Positions 16,494-25,868 are shown, counted from the first letter of the stretch. The stretch is 64,000 bases of DNA from [Clostridium] citroniae WAL-17108 (GCF_000233455.1 NZ_JH376420.1:701829-765828), one strand, 5' to 3'. Program-made: numbers and translations. Notes: a model not told the origin generated them from the letters alone.

Positions 16494-16792
16494 TCTTCCT
16501 TTCCCTCCTTCTCCTTTTTGCGTATCTCATCCAGGGCAGCCTCCACAGAAGCCGTGTCACCGAAGATTGCCAGCAGGATCATGTTCTGGGGGCAGTTGCC
16601 CCGTATATCCTCCACCGTTACTCCCACTGCCTTTTCCGCCACATCGGCCGCACAGACCATTTCAATCATCCTGCCCTGTATCAGGCCGATGGCATCCGGG
16701 TAGTCCATGGTTTTTGAAGCACCGGACCCCTTTCTGCGGCACAGTATGTCAATGGTGCCCTGGGTGGGCGATTTTATGATTCGGTATTCCAT
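16487..16792 (-). CDS. Divergent BMC-domain-like shell protein
   Basis: 101 residues. The central part (YPDAIGLIQGRMIEMVCAADVAEKA and NMILLAIFGDTASVEAALDEI) has the alternation of a BMC domain, but the N-terminus carries about 28 extra residues with RIIKSPTQGTIDILCRRKGSG. The C-terminus is highly charged. It is clearly not one of the canonical BMC-H paralogues in the operon. Glycyl-radical loci often contain one such divergent shell protein. Its place in the shell is unknown. It is translationally linked to the vertex gene downstream. Confidence 0.7.
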   Translation of the reverse strand: MEYRIIKSPTQGTIDILCRRKGSGASKTMDYPDAIGLIQGRMIEMVCAADVAEKAVGVTVEDIRGNCPQNMILLAIFGDTASVEAALDEIRKKEKEGKEEW

Positions 16793-16849
16793 TGGTTCTT
16801 TCCTTTACTTTCTGCTCAGTTCTCCTTGGCAGACCGGGCTCAGCGTCCG

Positions 16850-17692
16850 TCATCCGCAGGCGCTCGCGCAATTTTTCGCAATTCCAAGGGGTGTTACAAA
16901 CATGGGGTTTGCCGGCTTATAGGTGGGGATCCCGGTTTTCTTCTCTATGATCTCCTCGATTCCCGTGAGGCAGCAGGTTCCCCCCACCAAATAGATCCCG
17001 TCCACATCCCTGCCCTCAATATGGCGGCTGATGATGGCGGAGACCTTTTCAATCACTGGTTTTAATACCGGCAGCAGTTCCCTGTGGTTTTTCCGGTCCC
17101 GTTTGTAAGCATCCGCTTCCTCAAAGGACAATTGATACGCACCTGATATCACCAGCGAAAAATGAGTCCCGCCCGTGGGTTCATCCGCCACGTAAACCAC
17201 CTTTCCATCCTTCAGCACTGAGATGCCTGTGGTGCCTCCTCCGATATCAACCACAGCGCCATTTCGTATATTCAGGACCGCATTGGCTGCAGTAGGCTCA
17301 TCAGGCAGGGCTGTGATCTCAAAGCCCGCACCCTGGACCACATTTTTGATGGCGCCGGAATCCAGGGCATCCGTGCCCGGAGGAATGGCGGCCGCCGCAT
17401 AGACCAGTTCAGTTCCCAGCTTTTTCTCCAGTTCTTCCTTCATTTCCCTTACAATACGGATCGCACCGATGTAGTCCACCACCATTCCGTCCCTGACCAC
17501 ATCCGCATAGCGGTAGGAACCGGCCACCGGGCGGAGATCTTCATCCAGGACCGATACCACCACGCAGGCAGTTCCCAGATCCACACCCGTATAGTATACG
17601 GCGGAGTGTCCTCTTACAGGTTTTTTGATCACGTTTTCAAACTCCCTGACCAGCCGGTCACAGGCTTCAAATGTTAATGCTTCTTTTGACAT
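16850..17692 (-). CDS. eutJ: EutJ-like chaperone (actin/Hsp70 ATPase fold)
   Basis: 280 residues from the ATG at 17692, set by GGAGGAAATAC; in-frame upstream codons lie within the previous gene. The phosphate-binding loops of the actin/Hsp70 fold are present: TGVDLGTACVVVSVLDED near residue 35, AVVDIGGGTTGISVL near 155 and GIYLVGGTCCLTGIEE near 235. EutJ is thought to help fold or load cargo enzymes of microcompartments, though direct evidence is limited. It overlaps the EutT-like gene by 19 bases. Confidence 0.92.
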   Translation of the reverse strand: MSKEALTFEACDRLVREFENVIKKPVRGHSAVYYTGVDLGTACVVVSVLDEDLRPVAGSYRYADVVRDGMVVDYIGAIRIVREMKEELEKKLGTELVYAAAAIPPGTDALDSGAIKNVVQGAGFEITALPDEPTAANAVLNIRNGAVVDIGGGTTGISVLKDGKVVYVADEPTGGTHFSLVISGAYQLSFEEADAYKRDRKNHRELLPVLKPVIEKVSAIISRHIEGRDVDGIYLVGGTCCLTGIEEIIEKKTGIPTYKPANPMFVTPLGIAKNCASACG

Positions 17693-18303
17693 GTATTTCC
17701 TCCAAACGCCAGACAGATCATCTGGGACAGACGGTTGATCACAGGGTAAACAAGTTTCCTTTGGTGTTCGGGGATCTTTCCCGCCAGTTGGCGCAGGGTA
17801 CACCGCAGGAGATGGAGGCGGACAATCTCACGCCCTCTGGGGGATTGGGCGTGAAATCCGGTGACTTCAAAGCAGTCTTCCAGCAGACAGTCCCAGTTGT
17901 CCGGCGTGATACCCGCACAGCCTATACATTCCGGACCTTGGGCCGGGCGCTCCTTTAAAAGTCCTGCCACCCGCCGCTCCAGTGTGAATATCTCCTGGGC
18001 GGTAAGTACATTGATCTCCAGCAGGTCGGAACCTGTCTGCAAAAGCAGCGCCTGAACAGTTCGGATGAAGGCGGCAGTGTCCGAAGAAATTTTGCAGTCT
18101 GCCCCAGATAACCTGATGTCCTCTTTCCTCCCCGGCCCGGCTTCCCCCGGATCCGGCGGGTTGGAATCACAAATCCTGATTTGGCGGTCAATGAGAAATT
18201 GCCTTCCCCCAGGGGTCAGCCGTTCCTGCGGCATGATCACATAGGAGGTAAAGGGCACGGATTTATAGGCCAGGCGCAGGTCATCCTCTGTTATGAATTT
18301 CAT
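17674..18303 (-). CDS. EutT-like protein lacking the metal motif
   Basis: 209 residues. The opening MKFITEDDLRLAYK, the early RLTPGGRQFLIDRQIRI, and the C-terminal helix bundle (LLRCTLRQLAGKIPEH, INRLSQMICLAF) match the cobalamin adenosyltransferase EutT. The HX11CCX2C metal-binding motif described for EutT is missing; the only Cys cluster nearby is ECIGCAG. Choline cleavage by a glycyl radical enzyme needs no B12, so this is probably a repurposed or structural relative. The start uses the ATGA overlap with the alcohol dehydrogenase stop. Confidence 0.75.
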   Translation of the reverse strand: MKFITEDDLRLAYKSVPFTSYVIMPQERLTPGGRQFLIDRQIRICDSNPPDPGEAGPGRKEDIRLSGADCKISSDTAAFIRTVQALLLQTGSDLLEINVLTAQEIFTLERRVAGLLKERPAQGPECIGCAGITPDNWDCLLEDCFEVTGFHAQSPRGREIVRLHLLRCTLRQLAGKIPEHQRKLVYPVINRLSQMICLAFGGNTCQKKH

Positions 18304-19442
18304 CCCAGGCCCCCTTTGCAAAGCCTCCCATATATGTCTTCCAATTCTTTCAGTTCAGGTTTTCTCGGATTGGTCGCCGTACAGTTGTCCTGAAGTGCCT
18401 TTCCTGCCATATCTTCCACCCACTGTCCAAATTCTTCACGCTCTACTCCCAATTCCGTGACCTGCTCCGGAATGCCGATGCGCTTCATCAGATTCCGTAT
18501 CTGCCGTATAAGACAGTGGACCGTGGCCTTCTCTGTACCGGCGGAGATCCCCAGCATATTGGCTATCTGGGCATAACGCAAAAGCGCCTCTGTCTCACCG
18601 GTCTCCTCAAGCCCTGCATTGTATGCGATCACGTGCGGCAGCAGGATGGCATTGCTTCTCCCATGAGGGATATGGAAACGCGCTCCCAAAGCATGAGCCA
18701 GACTGTGGCAGATTCCCAGGGAAGCGCCGTTAAATGCAACTCCCGCCAGGCAGGAAGCATTGTGCATGTGCTCTCTGGCCTCCATGTTGCCTCCATCCGC
18801 CACTGCCTGTTCCAGATATTTCCAAACCATGCGGACCGCTTTTTCCGCGCAGGCGTCCGTAAAGTCCCCGGACCTGGTGGAAACATAGGCCTCCAGTGCA
18901 TGGGTCAATACATCCATCCCCGTATCCGCTGTGATCTGCGGCGGCACGGTGGCTGTAAGCTCAGGATCCAGAAAAGCCGCATCCGGCACCATGGCAGGAT
19001 CCCTCAGGGGATATTTGGCCTGTGCCTGGGGATCGGATATCACCGCAAAGGATGTGACCTCGCTTCCGGTCCCGCTGGTAGTGGGAACTGCCGCCAGGTA
19101 CGGACGCTTTTCCTGCTTCATGGCCGCATAAAGATGGCACACGGCCTTGGCCGTATCAATGGCCGAACCGCCGCCTAAAGCGATCACGGTATCCGGTTCA
19201 AACGCTCCCATTTCCTCAATTCCCTGTGTCACCACCTGGATGGTGGGATCCGGCACAACCTTTGAAAAGATCCGGCTGTCAGCCCCTGTCTCTTTTAACA
19301 ATCCTGCTATCTCCGCTGCTTTTCCTGATTTCTCCATAAATGGATCGCATATAATATATGCCTTTTTGATTTCCAGGCCGCTCAGCCGGGAAAGACATGC
19401 TTTTCCCATATAGATCTTTGTGTTCATTATAAATTCTTCCAT
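18300..19442 (-). CDS. Iron-dependent alcohol dehydrogenase (CutO/EutG type)
   Basis: 380 residues from the ATG at 19442, which has AAGGAGG eight bases upstream. Fe-ADH motifs: ALGGGSAIDTAKAVCHLY (about 90), TSGTGSEVTSFAVISD (about 135) and GICHSLAHALGARFHIPHG (about 258-276), where the histidines bind iron. It reduces acetaldehyde to ethanol and reoxidises NADH made by the aldehyde dehydrogenase, so the cofactor cycles inside the compartment. An N-terminal helix of a few residues may aid encapsulation. Confidence 0.92.
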   Translation of the reverse strand: MEEFIMNTKIYMGKACLSRLSGLEIKKAYIICDPFMEKSGKAAEIAGLLKETGADSRIFSKVVPDPTIQVVTQGIEEMGAFEPDTVIALGGGSAIDTAKAVCHLYAAMKQEKRPYLAAVPTTSGTGSEVTSFAVISDPQAQAKYPLRDPAMVPDAAFLDPELTATVPPQITADTGMDVLTHALEAYVSTRSGDFTDACAEKAVRMVWKYLEQAVADGGNMEAREHMHNASCLAGVAFNGASLGICHSLAHALGARFHIPHGRSNAILLPHVIAYNAGLEETGETEALLRYAQIANMLGISAGTEKATVHCLIRQIRNLMKRIGIPEQVTELGVEREEFGQWVEDMAGKALQDNCTATNPRKPELKELEDIYGRLCKGGLG

Positions 19443-19487
19443 GTTCTGTCCCTCCTTTCCGTCAATCATTCTATAACATTGGCTCTT

Positions 19488-20003
19488 TCATTCCGCTTTC
19501 TCTTTTATTCCGGCTGCCTCAAGACAGCCTTTCACTTCCCTTCCCAGTGCTTTCAGACCTGTCTGGTCCAATATGCTGGTCCTTAGAAAGGGGTTCCTGA
19601 TTCCGGCCCTGGCAAGCTGCTTAAAACAGGCCTCCATCCGTCTGCCATCCGAAGCCGTCAGGTCGCATTTTGTGACAACGCCCAGGACCGTACAGGGAAA
19701 CACCCTGGCAAATCCCGGCGGATAAATCTCTCTTTTTCCCGTGGAATCCGCCAGCATCAGCACACAGCAGGCGTCCTGGGCCGCTGCTATGAGGTGATGG
19801 CGCATCCAGGGACTTTCCAAATAGGCGCCCGGCGCCTCGATGACCGCGCCCCTGTACACCAGGGTGGGAGTACGCCTGTTCCAGCTGTCCGGGTTTTCCC
19901 CCCGGGCAGCGCCCGGGAACCAATCCTGTTGGTCCAGCCATCTTCCCAGGGAGCTTTTCCCGCTCCGCCCGGCTCCGATTATCATGATCCGCTTATTCCT
20001 CAC
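19488..20003 (-). CDS. eutP: EutP/PduV-like small GTPase
   Basis: 171 residues. The P-loop is IIGAGRSGKSS (about residue 9), and the base-recognition motif is VVTKCDL (about 108). The G3 region is altered (VIEAPGAYLESP), as is usual in the EutP/PduV family. PduV has been linked to microcompartment positioning; EutP of Salmonella was reported to have acetate kinase activity. It overlaps the EutS-type shell gene by four bases. Cytoplasmic face of the shell is the likely site. Confidence 0.88.
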   Translation of the reverse strand: MRNKRIMIIGAGRSGKSSLGRWLDQQDWFPGAARGENPDSWNRRTPTLVYRGAVIEAPGAYLESPWMRHHLIAAAQDACCVLMLADSTGKREIYPPGFARVFPCTVLGVVTKCDLTASDGRRMEACFKQLARAGIRNPFLRTSILDQTGLKALGREVKGCLEAAGIKEKAE

Positions 20004-20374
20004 GTCCTTGTGATCTCCGCTACATTAAATCCCAGAAGCCCTGACAATGTACTGTTTACCGCTCTCAGGGCCGTATCCACGCTTTCCACATCCCCGGCAA
20101 CCACCACGGATCCGGTGAACCGGTCCAGGAACCCGATCTGCACATTGGATGCTTTGGCCGCAATATCCGCCGCTATGATGGCTGTTTCAAAAGGACTTAA
20201 GGTCAAAATGCCAATGGCTCCCAGGGCATCAATGCCAAGGCACTCATAAACTTCCGGCACCGGCGAGGCGATCACATGTGCAATGGTCACCTGTTTGCCC
20301 GGCACCGATTCCTCAATCACTCTTCTGACATCCCTGTTATCTGCAAGGCACATCCCTGTCAGCTCCTTTCCCAA
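20000..20374 (-). CDS. Circularly permuted BMC shell protein (EutS/PduU/CutR type)
   Basis: 124 residues. The order of elements is permuted relative to ordinary BMC-H proteins: the stretch KQVTIAHVIASPVPEVYECLG precedes ALGAIGILTLSPFETAIIAADIAAKASNV and SVVVAGDVESVDTALRAV. This is diagnostic for the EutS/PduU class, to which the choline shell protein CutR belongs. Members form hexamers whose N-terminal strands make a small barrel over the pore. Single copy in the operon, directly after the activase. Confidence 0.9.
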   Translation of the reverse strand: MGKELTGMCLADNRDVRRVIEESVPGKQVTIAHVIASPVPEVYECLGIDALGAIGILTLSPFETAIIAADIAAKASNVQIGFLDRFTGSVVVAGDVESVDTALRAVNSTLSGLLGFNVAEITRT

Positions 20375-20426
20375 CTGTTTGCGGCATCCGGTCCGCCGCT
20401 GATCAGTGGCTGGTCAGTACTGCCGT

Positions 20427-21380
20427 TCAATGCCGCACCACCTTGACAGGGAAATCGTATTCCCTGATCCATCCCTCGATCCGGTCCAGCTCTTCCCCGC
20501 TGAGGCTGGGGTCGCCCTCGATGGTGTATGGCTTATCAAGCTGTTTATATTTATTCACGCCCATCTTGTGATAGGGCAGCAGGTCGATCCCTTTAAAATT
20601 CTTGCTGCCCCGGTAGGGAAGGAGGAATTGGATGATCTGGTCGATCTCCTCCCTGCTGTCATTGATCCCTTTTAACATGGGCATCCGGACTTTTACATTG
20701 TGCCTGTGGCGCAGCAGTTCATTTAAGTTAAACAGGATCAGCTCATTGCTGATGCCTGTGAGTTCATTGTGGCGGACCGGGTCCATATGCTTCATGTCAT
20801 AAAGAAACAGGTCCACATACCCGGCGATCTGCAGCAGCTTTTCTGTCTTAACATGGCCGCAGGTTTCAATGGCTGTGTTGATGCCCTCCTCCTTGCAGGC
20901 CATAAGCAGGCTTTTGGCCGCCTCGGGCTGGGAAGTGCATTCCCCGCCGCTTAGGGTCACACCGCCGCCGGACGTCTCATAAAAGGCGGAGTCCTCCTCC
21001 ACCAGCTTTAACAGCTGGGAAATGGTCTTTGTCTCTCCTGTTATCTCAAGTGCCGACTGGGGACAGCTGTCCTTGCATTTGCGGCATCCGATACAGTCAA
21101 TATCCCTCCGGATCATATGCGTTCCGGTCTCTTTTGACAATACGTGGATACCCACCGGGCAGACATTGACACAGGCGCCGCAGTCCGTACAGGAATTCCT
21201 CTTAAACATGACCTGGATTTTCCTGTCCAGCCCCTCAGGGTTTGAACACCATTTACAGCGCAGAGGACAGCCTTTAAAAAACACAATGGTACGGATTCCG
21301 GGGCCGTCATACATGTTGTACTTCTGCACATTAAAGATCAGGGCTTTCCGTTCTATCTCTCCCGTATTTGTCTGTTCCAT
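20427..21380 (-). CDS. cutD: Choline TMA-lyase activating enzyme CutD (radical SAM)
   Basis: 317 residues from the ATG at 21380 (GGAG eight bases upstream); another ATG at 21398 is possible. The radical-SAM motif CxxxCxxC is CPLRCKWC (about residue 39). Two further [4Fe-4S] sites of the glycyl-radical-activase insert follow: CTDCGACVNVCPVG and CIGCRKCKDSCPQS. GGGVTLSGGECTSQPE marks the SAM-binding glycine-rich part. It generates the glycyl radical on the adjacent lyase using S-adenosylmethionine. It lies 31 bases after cutC, as in known cut loci. Confidence 0.96.
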   Translation of the reverse strand: MEQTNTGEIERKALIFNVQKYNMYDGPGIRTIVFFKGCPLRCKWCSNPEGLDRKIQVMFKRNSCTDCGACVNVCPVGIHVLSKETGTHMIRRDIDCIGCRKCKDSCPQSALEITGETKTISQLLKLVEEDSAFYETSGGGVTLSGGECTSQPEAAKSLLMACKEEGINTAIETCGHVKTEKLLQIAGYVDLFLYDMKHMDPVRHNELTGISNELILFNLNELLRHRHNVKVRMPMLKGINDSREEIDQIIQFLLPYRGSKNFKGIDLLPYHKMGVNKYKQLDKPYTIEGDPSLSGEELDRIEGWIREYDFPVKVVRH

Positions 21381-21411
21381 CTTCCTATCTCCATTCATGG
21401 CATCAAACGCC

Positions 21412-23979
21412 TTAAAAATGTGTAAGCATGGTTCTGCTTATGATCTCATCCTGTACATCCTTGCACAGCTCCACAAAAAAAGCGCTGTAGCCGGCCACCC
21501 GGACGATCAGGTCACGGTACTGTTCCGGATGCTTCTGTGCCTCGATCAGGGTGTTGTTGTCCAGGTAGTTAAACTGCATCTCGCCGTTGCCCAACATGCA
21601 GGCCGTGCGCAGCAGGGTAACCAGGCTCTCCTCACCCTCCGGGGTGTCTAAAAGTCCTGCCATGATCTTAAAGTTATGTACCATTCCAATATTCATACTG
21701 TCATTGGACATTTTGGACACGGACTTGATAATGGCTGTCGGTCCCTTGTAGTCGGCGCCCTGGCTGGGGCTGATCCCATCGCTGAGCGGCAGCCAGGCAT
21801 GGCGGCCGTTGGCGGAGGCTCCTGTCATCTGGCCAAAGGGGGTATTATTGGAAATGGACAGGGTTCCGTGGCTCAGAACAGAATAAAGAGTCTTGTATTT
21901 CCGGTGCTCGTGCTCGGTAAAGGTCACCAGATCAGCTGCGATCAGGTCGGCGTAATCATCATCATTGCCGTACTTGGGAGCGTTCAGGCAGTCTGTGCGG
22001 ATCTGCTCATAGCCTTTAAAATCCGCCTTTAATGCTTCATTCATCTGTTCCAGCGTGTATTTCTTATCATCAAATACCAGCTTTTTAATGGCTGCCATGG
22101 AATCCGCATAGGTGGCCAGGCCGGACCAAACCACGCCCGGTCCAAAGTTGTACATGGCTCCTCCTGCTGAGACATCCTTTGCTTTTTCCATACACCCCTC
22201 GTACATGATGGACATGAGAGGCTTTGGCGCAAGCTCCCTGTGGACGCGCTGGGAGATCACCGTGGCCACATCCGTCCACTTGGTGATGTACCTGATCTCT
22301 TCCTTAACCGCTGCCTCAAATTCTTCATAGGTCTTAAAGCCGCTTAGATCCCCCATGTCCGGGCAGACCTGCTTGCCGTACCACAGAGGCGTGCCGTGGT
22401 TTAACACCAGCTCAATACAGATCGGCCACTGGGTATAAGCAGTGGAGGTCCACTGGTACAGACGTCCCGATTTCTGCGGCTCCACGCAGCCCATAAGGCA
22501 GTAATCCCTTGCATCCTCAATGGATACGCCCTTGGCCAGCATCATTTTAATATGGGCATCGTCAAAATGGCAGGCTGGAAAGCCCATGCCGGAACGTACC
22601 ACGTCCACGATCTTTTTCAGATACTTTTTCGGGGACTTATTGTGGATACGGCAGGCCAGAGACGGCTGATAGATCTTCACATGGCGCACCGCGTCCATGA
22701 GCAGGTAGGTCAGTTCATTGGTGGCATCCCTTCCTTCCCTGGTCACTCCGCCCACACACATGTTGACAAAGGGCTGGTAACCCGCAAAGAACTTGGAGCC
22801 GCCTTCGCTGGTGATCCACATCATCTCAGACATCTTGATCAGCATACAGCCCGCCAGTTCAAAGGCCTGGAAATCGTTCAGGCGTCCGCTGTCAATATCC
22901 CCCTTATAATAGGGATACATATACTGGTCCACACGGCCGATGGACATACCGGTCTGGTTCTCCTCCACCACCAAAAGGGACTCAATGGTCCATACTGCCT
23001 GTATCGCCTCCCAGAAGGTCTCCGGCTTATGGGCGGGAACACGGGCATTGACCCTGGATATTTCCAGCAGTTCAGCTTTTCTCTTGGGATCTGACTCCTT
23101 TTGGGCCAGTTCCTTTGCGTATTCGGACATCCTTCTGGCATAGATCATCACGCCCTCTGTGGTGTCCATAATGGATTTATAAAAATAGATCTTTTCAATA
23201 TCATCAGGGTTCTGGTAATCCAGCTCTGCCAGATGATCCATGGCCTCCTTCTGAATATCCAGCATTCCCTTTTTCATCAGGATCACATCATAGCCGGGAT
23301 TGGAGTCACCGCCTCCGTTTAATGCGTGGTAGGAACAGTCGGAAACAAAGGACTCACCGGAAAGTTCCCAAACACCGGCTTCGCGGTACTGGTCCTCGCA
23401 GTACTCATCCACGGATTTCCCTTTCCAGAACGGAAACAGTTCCTCCCTCATGATCTTCTTGTCTTCCTCTGATATGTAGAATGGATCCTGTGGTCTGGAA
23501 CCAATCGTGTCGATCTCGTCCTCCATCCATCTCCAGGCAATATCCGGTGAAAATGCTCCTGCCCTGGGCGCGCCGCAGGGTGCGCCTACAATCAGCTCAT
23601 GGTCCTGGATAACCAGGGGAGCCGTCTCGCAGCAATAGCGGAAACATTTGGCCCGAAGCATGATTTTAGGCATTCCCGGGTTTTCACCGGCAATCTTTGT
23701 AATGGCTCTTGCCCGGTGTGTTGTGATGGTTGGTTTATGGGTAAGGTAATTATCCTTCAGTGCCTGGAGGCGGGCCGTCATACCGTCCGGTATGGAGGTT
23801 CCCTCTGTAACGATCCGGTCAGCCGCAGCCCCCTGTGAAGCCTTGCCTGTCTGGTCAGCCCCTACTTTTGTAATCTCGTCAGAAACAGCTTCAAACATCT
23901 TCATCAGTGAAGCTTTTTCTTCCGGAGACATGGTCTTTGCGGCTTCCGCCAATTTATTTGAAAATTCACGAATATCCAA
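21412..23979 (-). CDS. cutC: Choline trimethylamine-lyase CutC (glycyl radical enzyme)
   Basis: 855 residues, the length of type I CutC. The thiyl Cys498 and Glu500 lie in [12 protein letters not shown], and the glycyl radical site is Gly830 in [11 protein letters not shown]. Every position matches the published Desulfovibrio alaskensis enzyme with a constant +9 shift: Tyr217, Asp225, Phe404 and Tyr515 fall where the choline-binding residues are expected. That separates it from glycerol, propanediol and hydroxyproline enzymes. The reaction is choline to trimethylamine plus acetaldehyde. The first 50 residues, not part of the catalytic fold, contain a short amphipathic helix likely to direct encapsulation. 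Confidence 0.97.
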   Translation of the reverse strand: MDIREFSNKLAEAAKTMSPEEKASLMKMFEAVSDEITKVGADQTGKASQGAAADRIVTEGTSIPDGMTARLQALKDNYLTHKPTITTHRARAITKIAGENPGMPKIMLRAKCFRYCCETAPLVIQDHELIVGAPCGAPRAGAFSPDIAWRWMEDEIDTIGSRPQDPFYISEEDKKIMREELFPFWKGKSVDEYCEDQYREAGVWELSGESFVSDCSYHALNGGGDSNPGYDVILMKKGMLDIQKEAMDHLAELDYQNPDDIEKIYFYKSIMDTTEGVMIYARRMSEYAKELAQKESDPKRKAELLEISRVNARVPAHKPETFWEAIQAVWTIESLLVVEENQTGMSIGRVDQYMYPYYKGDIDSGRLNDFQAFELAGCMLIKMSEMMWITSEGGSKFFAGYQPFVNMCVGGVTREGRDATNELTYLLMDAVRHVKIYQPSLACRIHNKSPKKYLKKIVDVVRSGMGFPACHFDDAHIKMMLAKGVSIEDARDYCLMGCVEPQKSGRLYQWTSTAYTQWPICIELVLNHGTPLWYGKQVCPDMGDLSGFKTYEEFEAAVKEEIRYITKWTDVATVISQRVHRELAPKPLMSIMYEGCMEKAKDVSAGGAMYNFGPGVVWSGLATYADSMAAIKKLVFDDKKYTLEQMNEALKADFKGYEQIRTDCLNAPKYGNDDDYADLIAADLVTFTEHEHRKYKTLYSVLSHGTLSISNNTPFGQMTGASANGRHAWLPLSDGISPSQGADYKGPTAIIKSVSKMSNDSMNIGMVHNFKIMAGLLDTPEGEESLVTLLRTACMLGNGEMQFNYLDNNTLIEAQKHPEQYRDLIVRVAGYSAFFVELCKDVQDEIISRTMLTHF

Positions 23980-24000
23980 TCTATTCCCCTCGCTTTCAGC

Positions 24001-25512
24001 TTATTTATATTCCAGCTGCTCCAATATGGTTTTCAGCAGTCCTGCTACATCCACAGCTTCCTTATTATCTTTTCCTGCTTCCTTACTATCTTTTTCCGGT
24101 TCCTCTATCTTTTCCCTTTCCATGCCTTCCCATTGATCCAATGGATCCAGGTCCCGGATCCCCCTCACGCCCCAGGCTGCACTTCTTATGTACACCAGGT
24201 TCATGGGAGATACGTTGTCGGAAGTGATTCCCAAACCGGCAGTGAGTCCTCCAAGAGTCATGGAAGGAAACAGGTTGGTGGTTGCACCCATGGCTCCAAA
24301 GGATGCCGGCGTGTTGATCAGGACCCTTCCCACAGGTTTTTTTAGCATGAACTGGCGGATCACATCCTCGTCCCTGGAATGAATGACCAGTGTATGGCCG
24401 CTGCTCTCATTGACCAGCAGCTCCATGCATTTTTCACATGCGTGCATCCAGTCATTTTCTATGTAAAACACCAGCACCGGGCATAACAGCGCCCTGGCAT
24501 ATGGATTAAACTCAGTGATGTATTTCTGCTGGGATACCAAGACCCTGGTGCCTTCAGGCACGGTGAATCCCGCCTTTTCGGCCAGCCATAGGGCAGGCTT
24601 GCCCATGTACTCCGGATCCCTGCCGCCATTTTCCCGGCACAGCAGGCCCATCAGCTGTTCTTCCTCTGTCCGGTTCATAAAGTATGCACCTAAGGTCAGC
24701 ATTTCCCGTCTCGCATCCTCTGCAATCTGGTGGTCGGCCACCACATACTGTTCCGCTGCCGCCGATGTCCCGCAGTCAAAACTGCGGCTTTCAATAATAT
24801 CCTTCACAGCCTGCCTCACATCGGCTGTCCGCTCAATAAACACAGGACTGGGACCGATCCCTCCGCAGATAAACGGCTTTTTGCTCTCCCGGGATGCATT
24901 TAGCAGCCCGGGAATCCCTGTATTGATCACAAGGGATGTAAACGGATGGCAGAGCAGCTGGGCTGTTCCTTCCTTTGTCACCGTATTCAGACAGGAAATA
25001 GTTCCCTCAGGAAGCCCTGCTTCCTTTGCAGCCTCAGCCAGTATTTCCACTGTTTTTTGCACTGTTTTTTCCGCTCTGGGATGGGGGGCGAACACCACCG
25101 CATTGCCGGATTTTACAGCGATCGCTGCCAGGAACAGCGTTGTGGATACCGGACTTGTGGCCGGAACCAGGGCGGCGACCACTCCAATGGGGACACCAAT
25201 CTTTGCAGTCTTTCTGTCCGGATCCTCCTCCAGCAGCCCCACACAGCGCATACCGGCAAGTTTTTCCTGTATCCGGCTTAAGATAAGACGGTTTTTCCTG
25301 TATTTATCCCGTTGGTTTCCGTAACCTGTTTCCTCAGCGGACTTAAGGGCCAATTCGTTCAGACAGCCTTTTATCCCATCCAGAATGGCCGTCACCCCAA
25401 AATCCAGTTTTTCCTGGTCAAAAAGCGCCAGGGCCTTTCTTGCCTCCTCTGCGTGTTCCATCAGGATTCTGGCTTCCTGTACGGAAAGCAGGTCCTTGTC
25501 AACGAATTTCAT
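24001..25512 (-). CDS. Aldehyde dehydrogenase paralogue without the catalytic cysteine
   Basis: 503 residues from the ATG at 25512. It aligns without gaps to the active enzyme at 13177-14802 around the active site. The position of the nucleophile, Cys251, is Ala251 here (SFDCGTSAAAEQY). A cysteine is present four residues earlier (Cys247). Other cofactor loops are also altered: GGIGPSP for GAGNSP and NTPASFGAMG for NTGGSQGGTG. After the core, a charged linker leads to a terminal helix, VDVAGLLKTILEQLEYK, of the encapsulation-peptide type. It is probably a scaffold or regulatory subunit rather than a catalyst, although use of Cys247 cannot be excluded. It sits 21 bases upstream of cutC. Confidence 0.88.
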   Translation of the reverse strand: MKFVDKDLLSVQEARILMEHAEEARKALALFDQEKLDFGVTAILDGIKGCLNELALKSAEETGYGNQRDKYRKNRLILSRIQEKLAGMRCVGLLEEDPDRKTAKIGVPIGVVAALVPATSPVSTTLFLAAIAVKSGNAVVFAPHPRAEKTVQKTVEILAEAAKEAGLPEGTISCLNTVTKEGTAQLLCHPFTSLVINTGIPGLLNASRESKKPFICGGIGPSPVFIERTADVRQAVKDIIESRSFDCGTSAAAEQYVVADHQIAEDARREMLTLGAYFMNRTEEEQLMGLLCRENGGRDPEYMGKPALWLAEKAGFTVPEGTRVLVSQQKYITEFNPYARALLCPVLVFYIENDWMHACEKCMELLVNESSGHTLVIHSRDEDVIRQFMLKKPVGRVLINTPASFGAMGATTNLFPSMTLGGLTAGLGITSDNVSPMNLVYIRSAAWGVRGIRDLDPLDQWEGMEREKIEEPEKDSKEAGKDNKEAVDVAGLLKTILEQLEYK

Positions 25513-25829
25513 GACGCACACCCTTTCCCGGGCAAAAGGCTTTCCAGTGAGTAGCGGGCGATGATCTTTTCCAGGTGCGGGTGGGGTCTTGGGATCACTA
25601 CCGAGCTGTATACCTCTGCTCCCATGGCCTCCACAGCCTTAACCCCCGCCTCCACAGCTGTCTTGCAGGCGCCCACATCCCCCCGCACCAGGACGGATAT
25701 GTATCCTGAGGCCACGTTCTCATAGCCGATCAATTCCACATCCGCCGCCTTGCACATGGCGTCCGCTGCTTCCAGGACAAATACCAGGCCAAATGTTTCG
25801 ATCAGTCCAATGGCTTCATATCGTTCCAT
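25509..25829 (-). CDS. BMC-H shell protein
   Basis: 106 residues from the ATG at 25829. BMC signature YEAIGLIETFGLVFVLEAADAMCKAADVELIGYENV and ISVLVRGDVGACKTAVEAG are followed by VVIPRPHPHL and a short extension (ARYSLESLLPG). The pore loop reads NVASGYI, unlike the GGG of the operon-end paralogues, so pore selectivity probably differs. The stop codon overlaps the start of the aldehyde dehydrogenase paralogue (ATGA). Confidence 0.94.
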   Translation of the reverse strand: MERYEAIGLIETFGLVFVLEAADAMCKAADVELIGYENVASGYISVLVRGDVGACKTAVEAGVKAVEAMGAEVYSSVVIPRPHPHLEKIIARYSLESLLPGKGCAS

Positions 25830-25868
25830 ATATTCGATTCCTCTCTCCATGTTTTAAGCTCTCTTTTG

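Noticed and set aside
17674-18303. EutT-like gene as evidence of a B12-dependent ethanolamine or propanediol compartment
   Set aside because: No EutBC or PduCDE genes are present, the signature enzyme is CutC, and the EutT metal motif is missing.
21412-23979. Glycyl radical enzyme as propanediol or glycerol dehydratase
   Set aside because: All choline-pocket positions of CutC match with a constant +9 offset, and its activase and the trimethylamine-type locus are adjacent.
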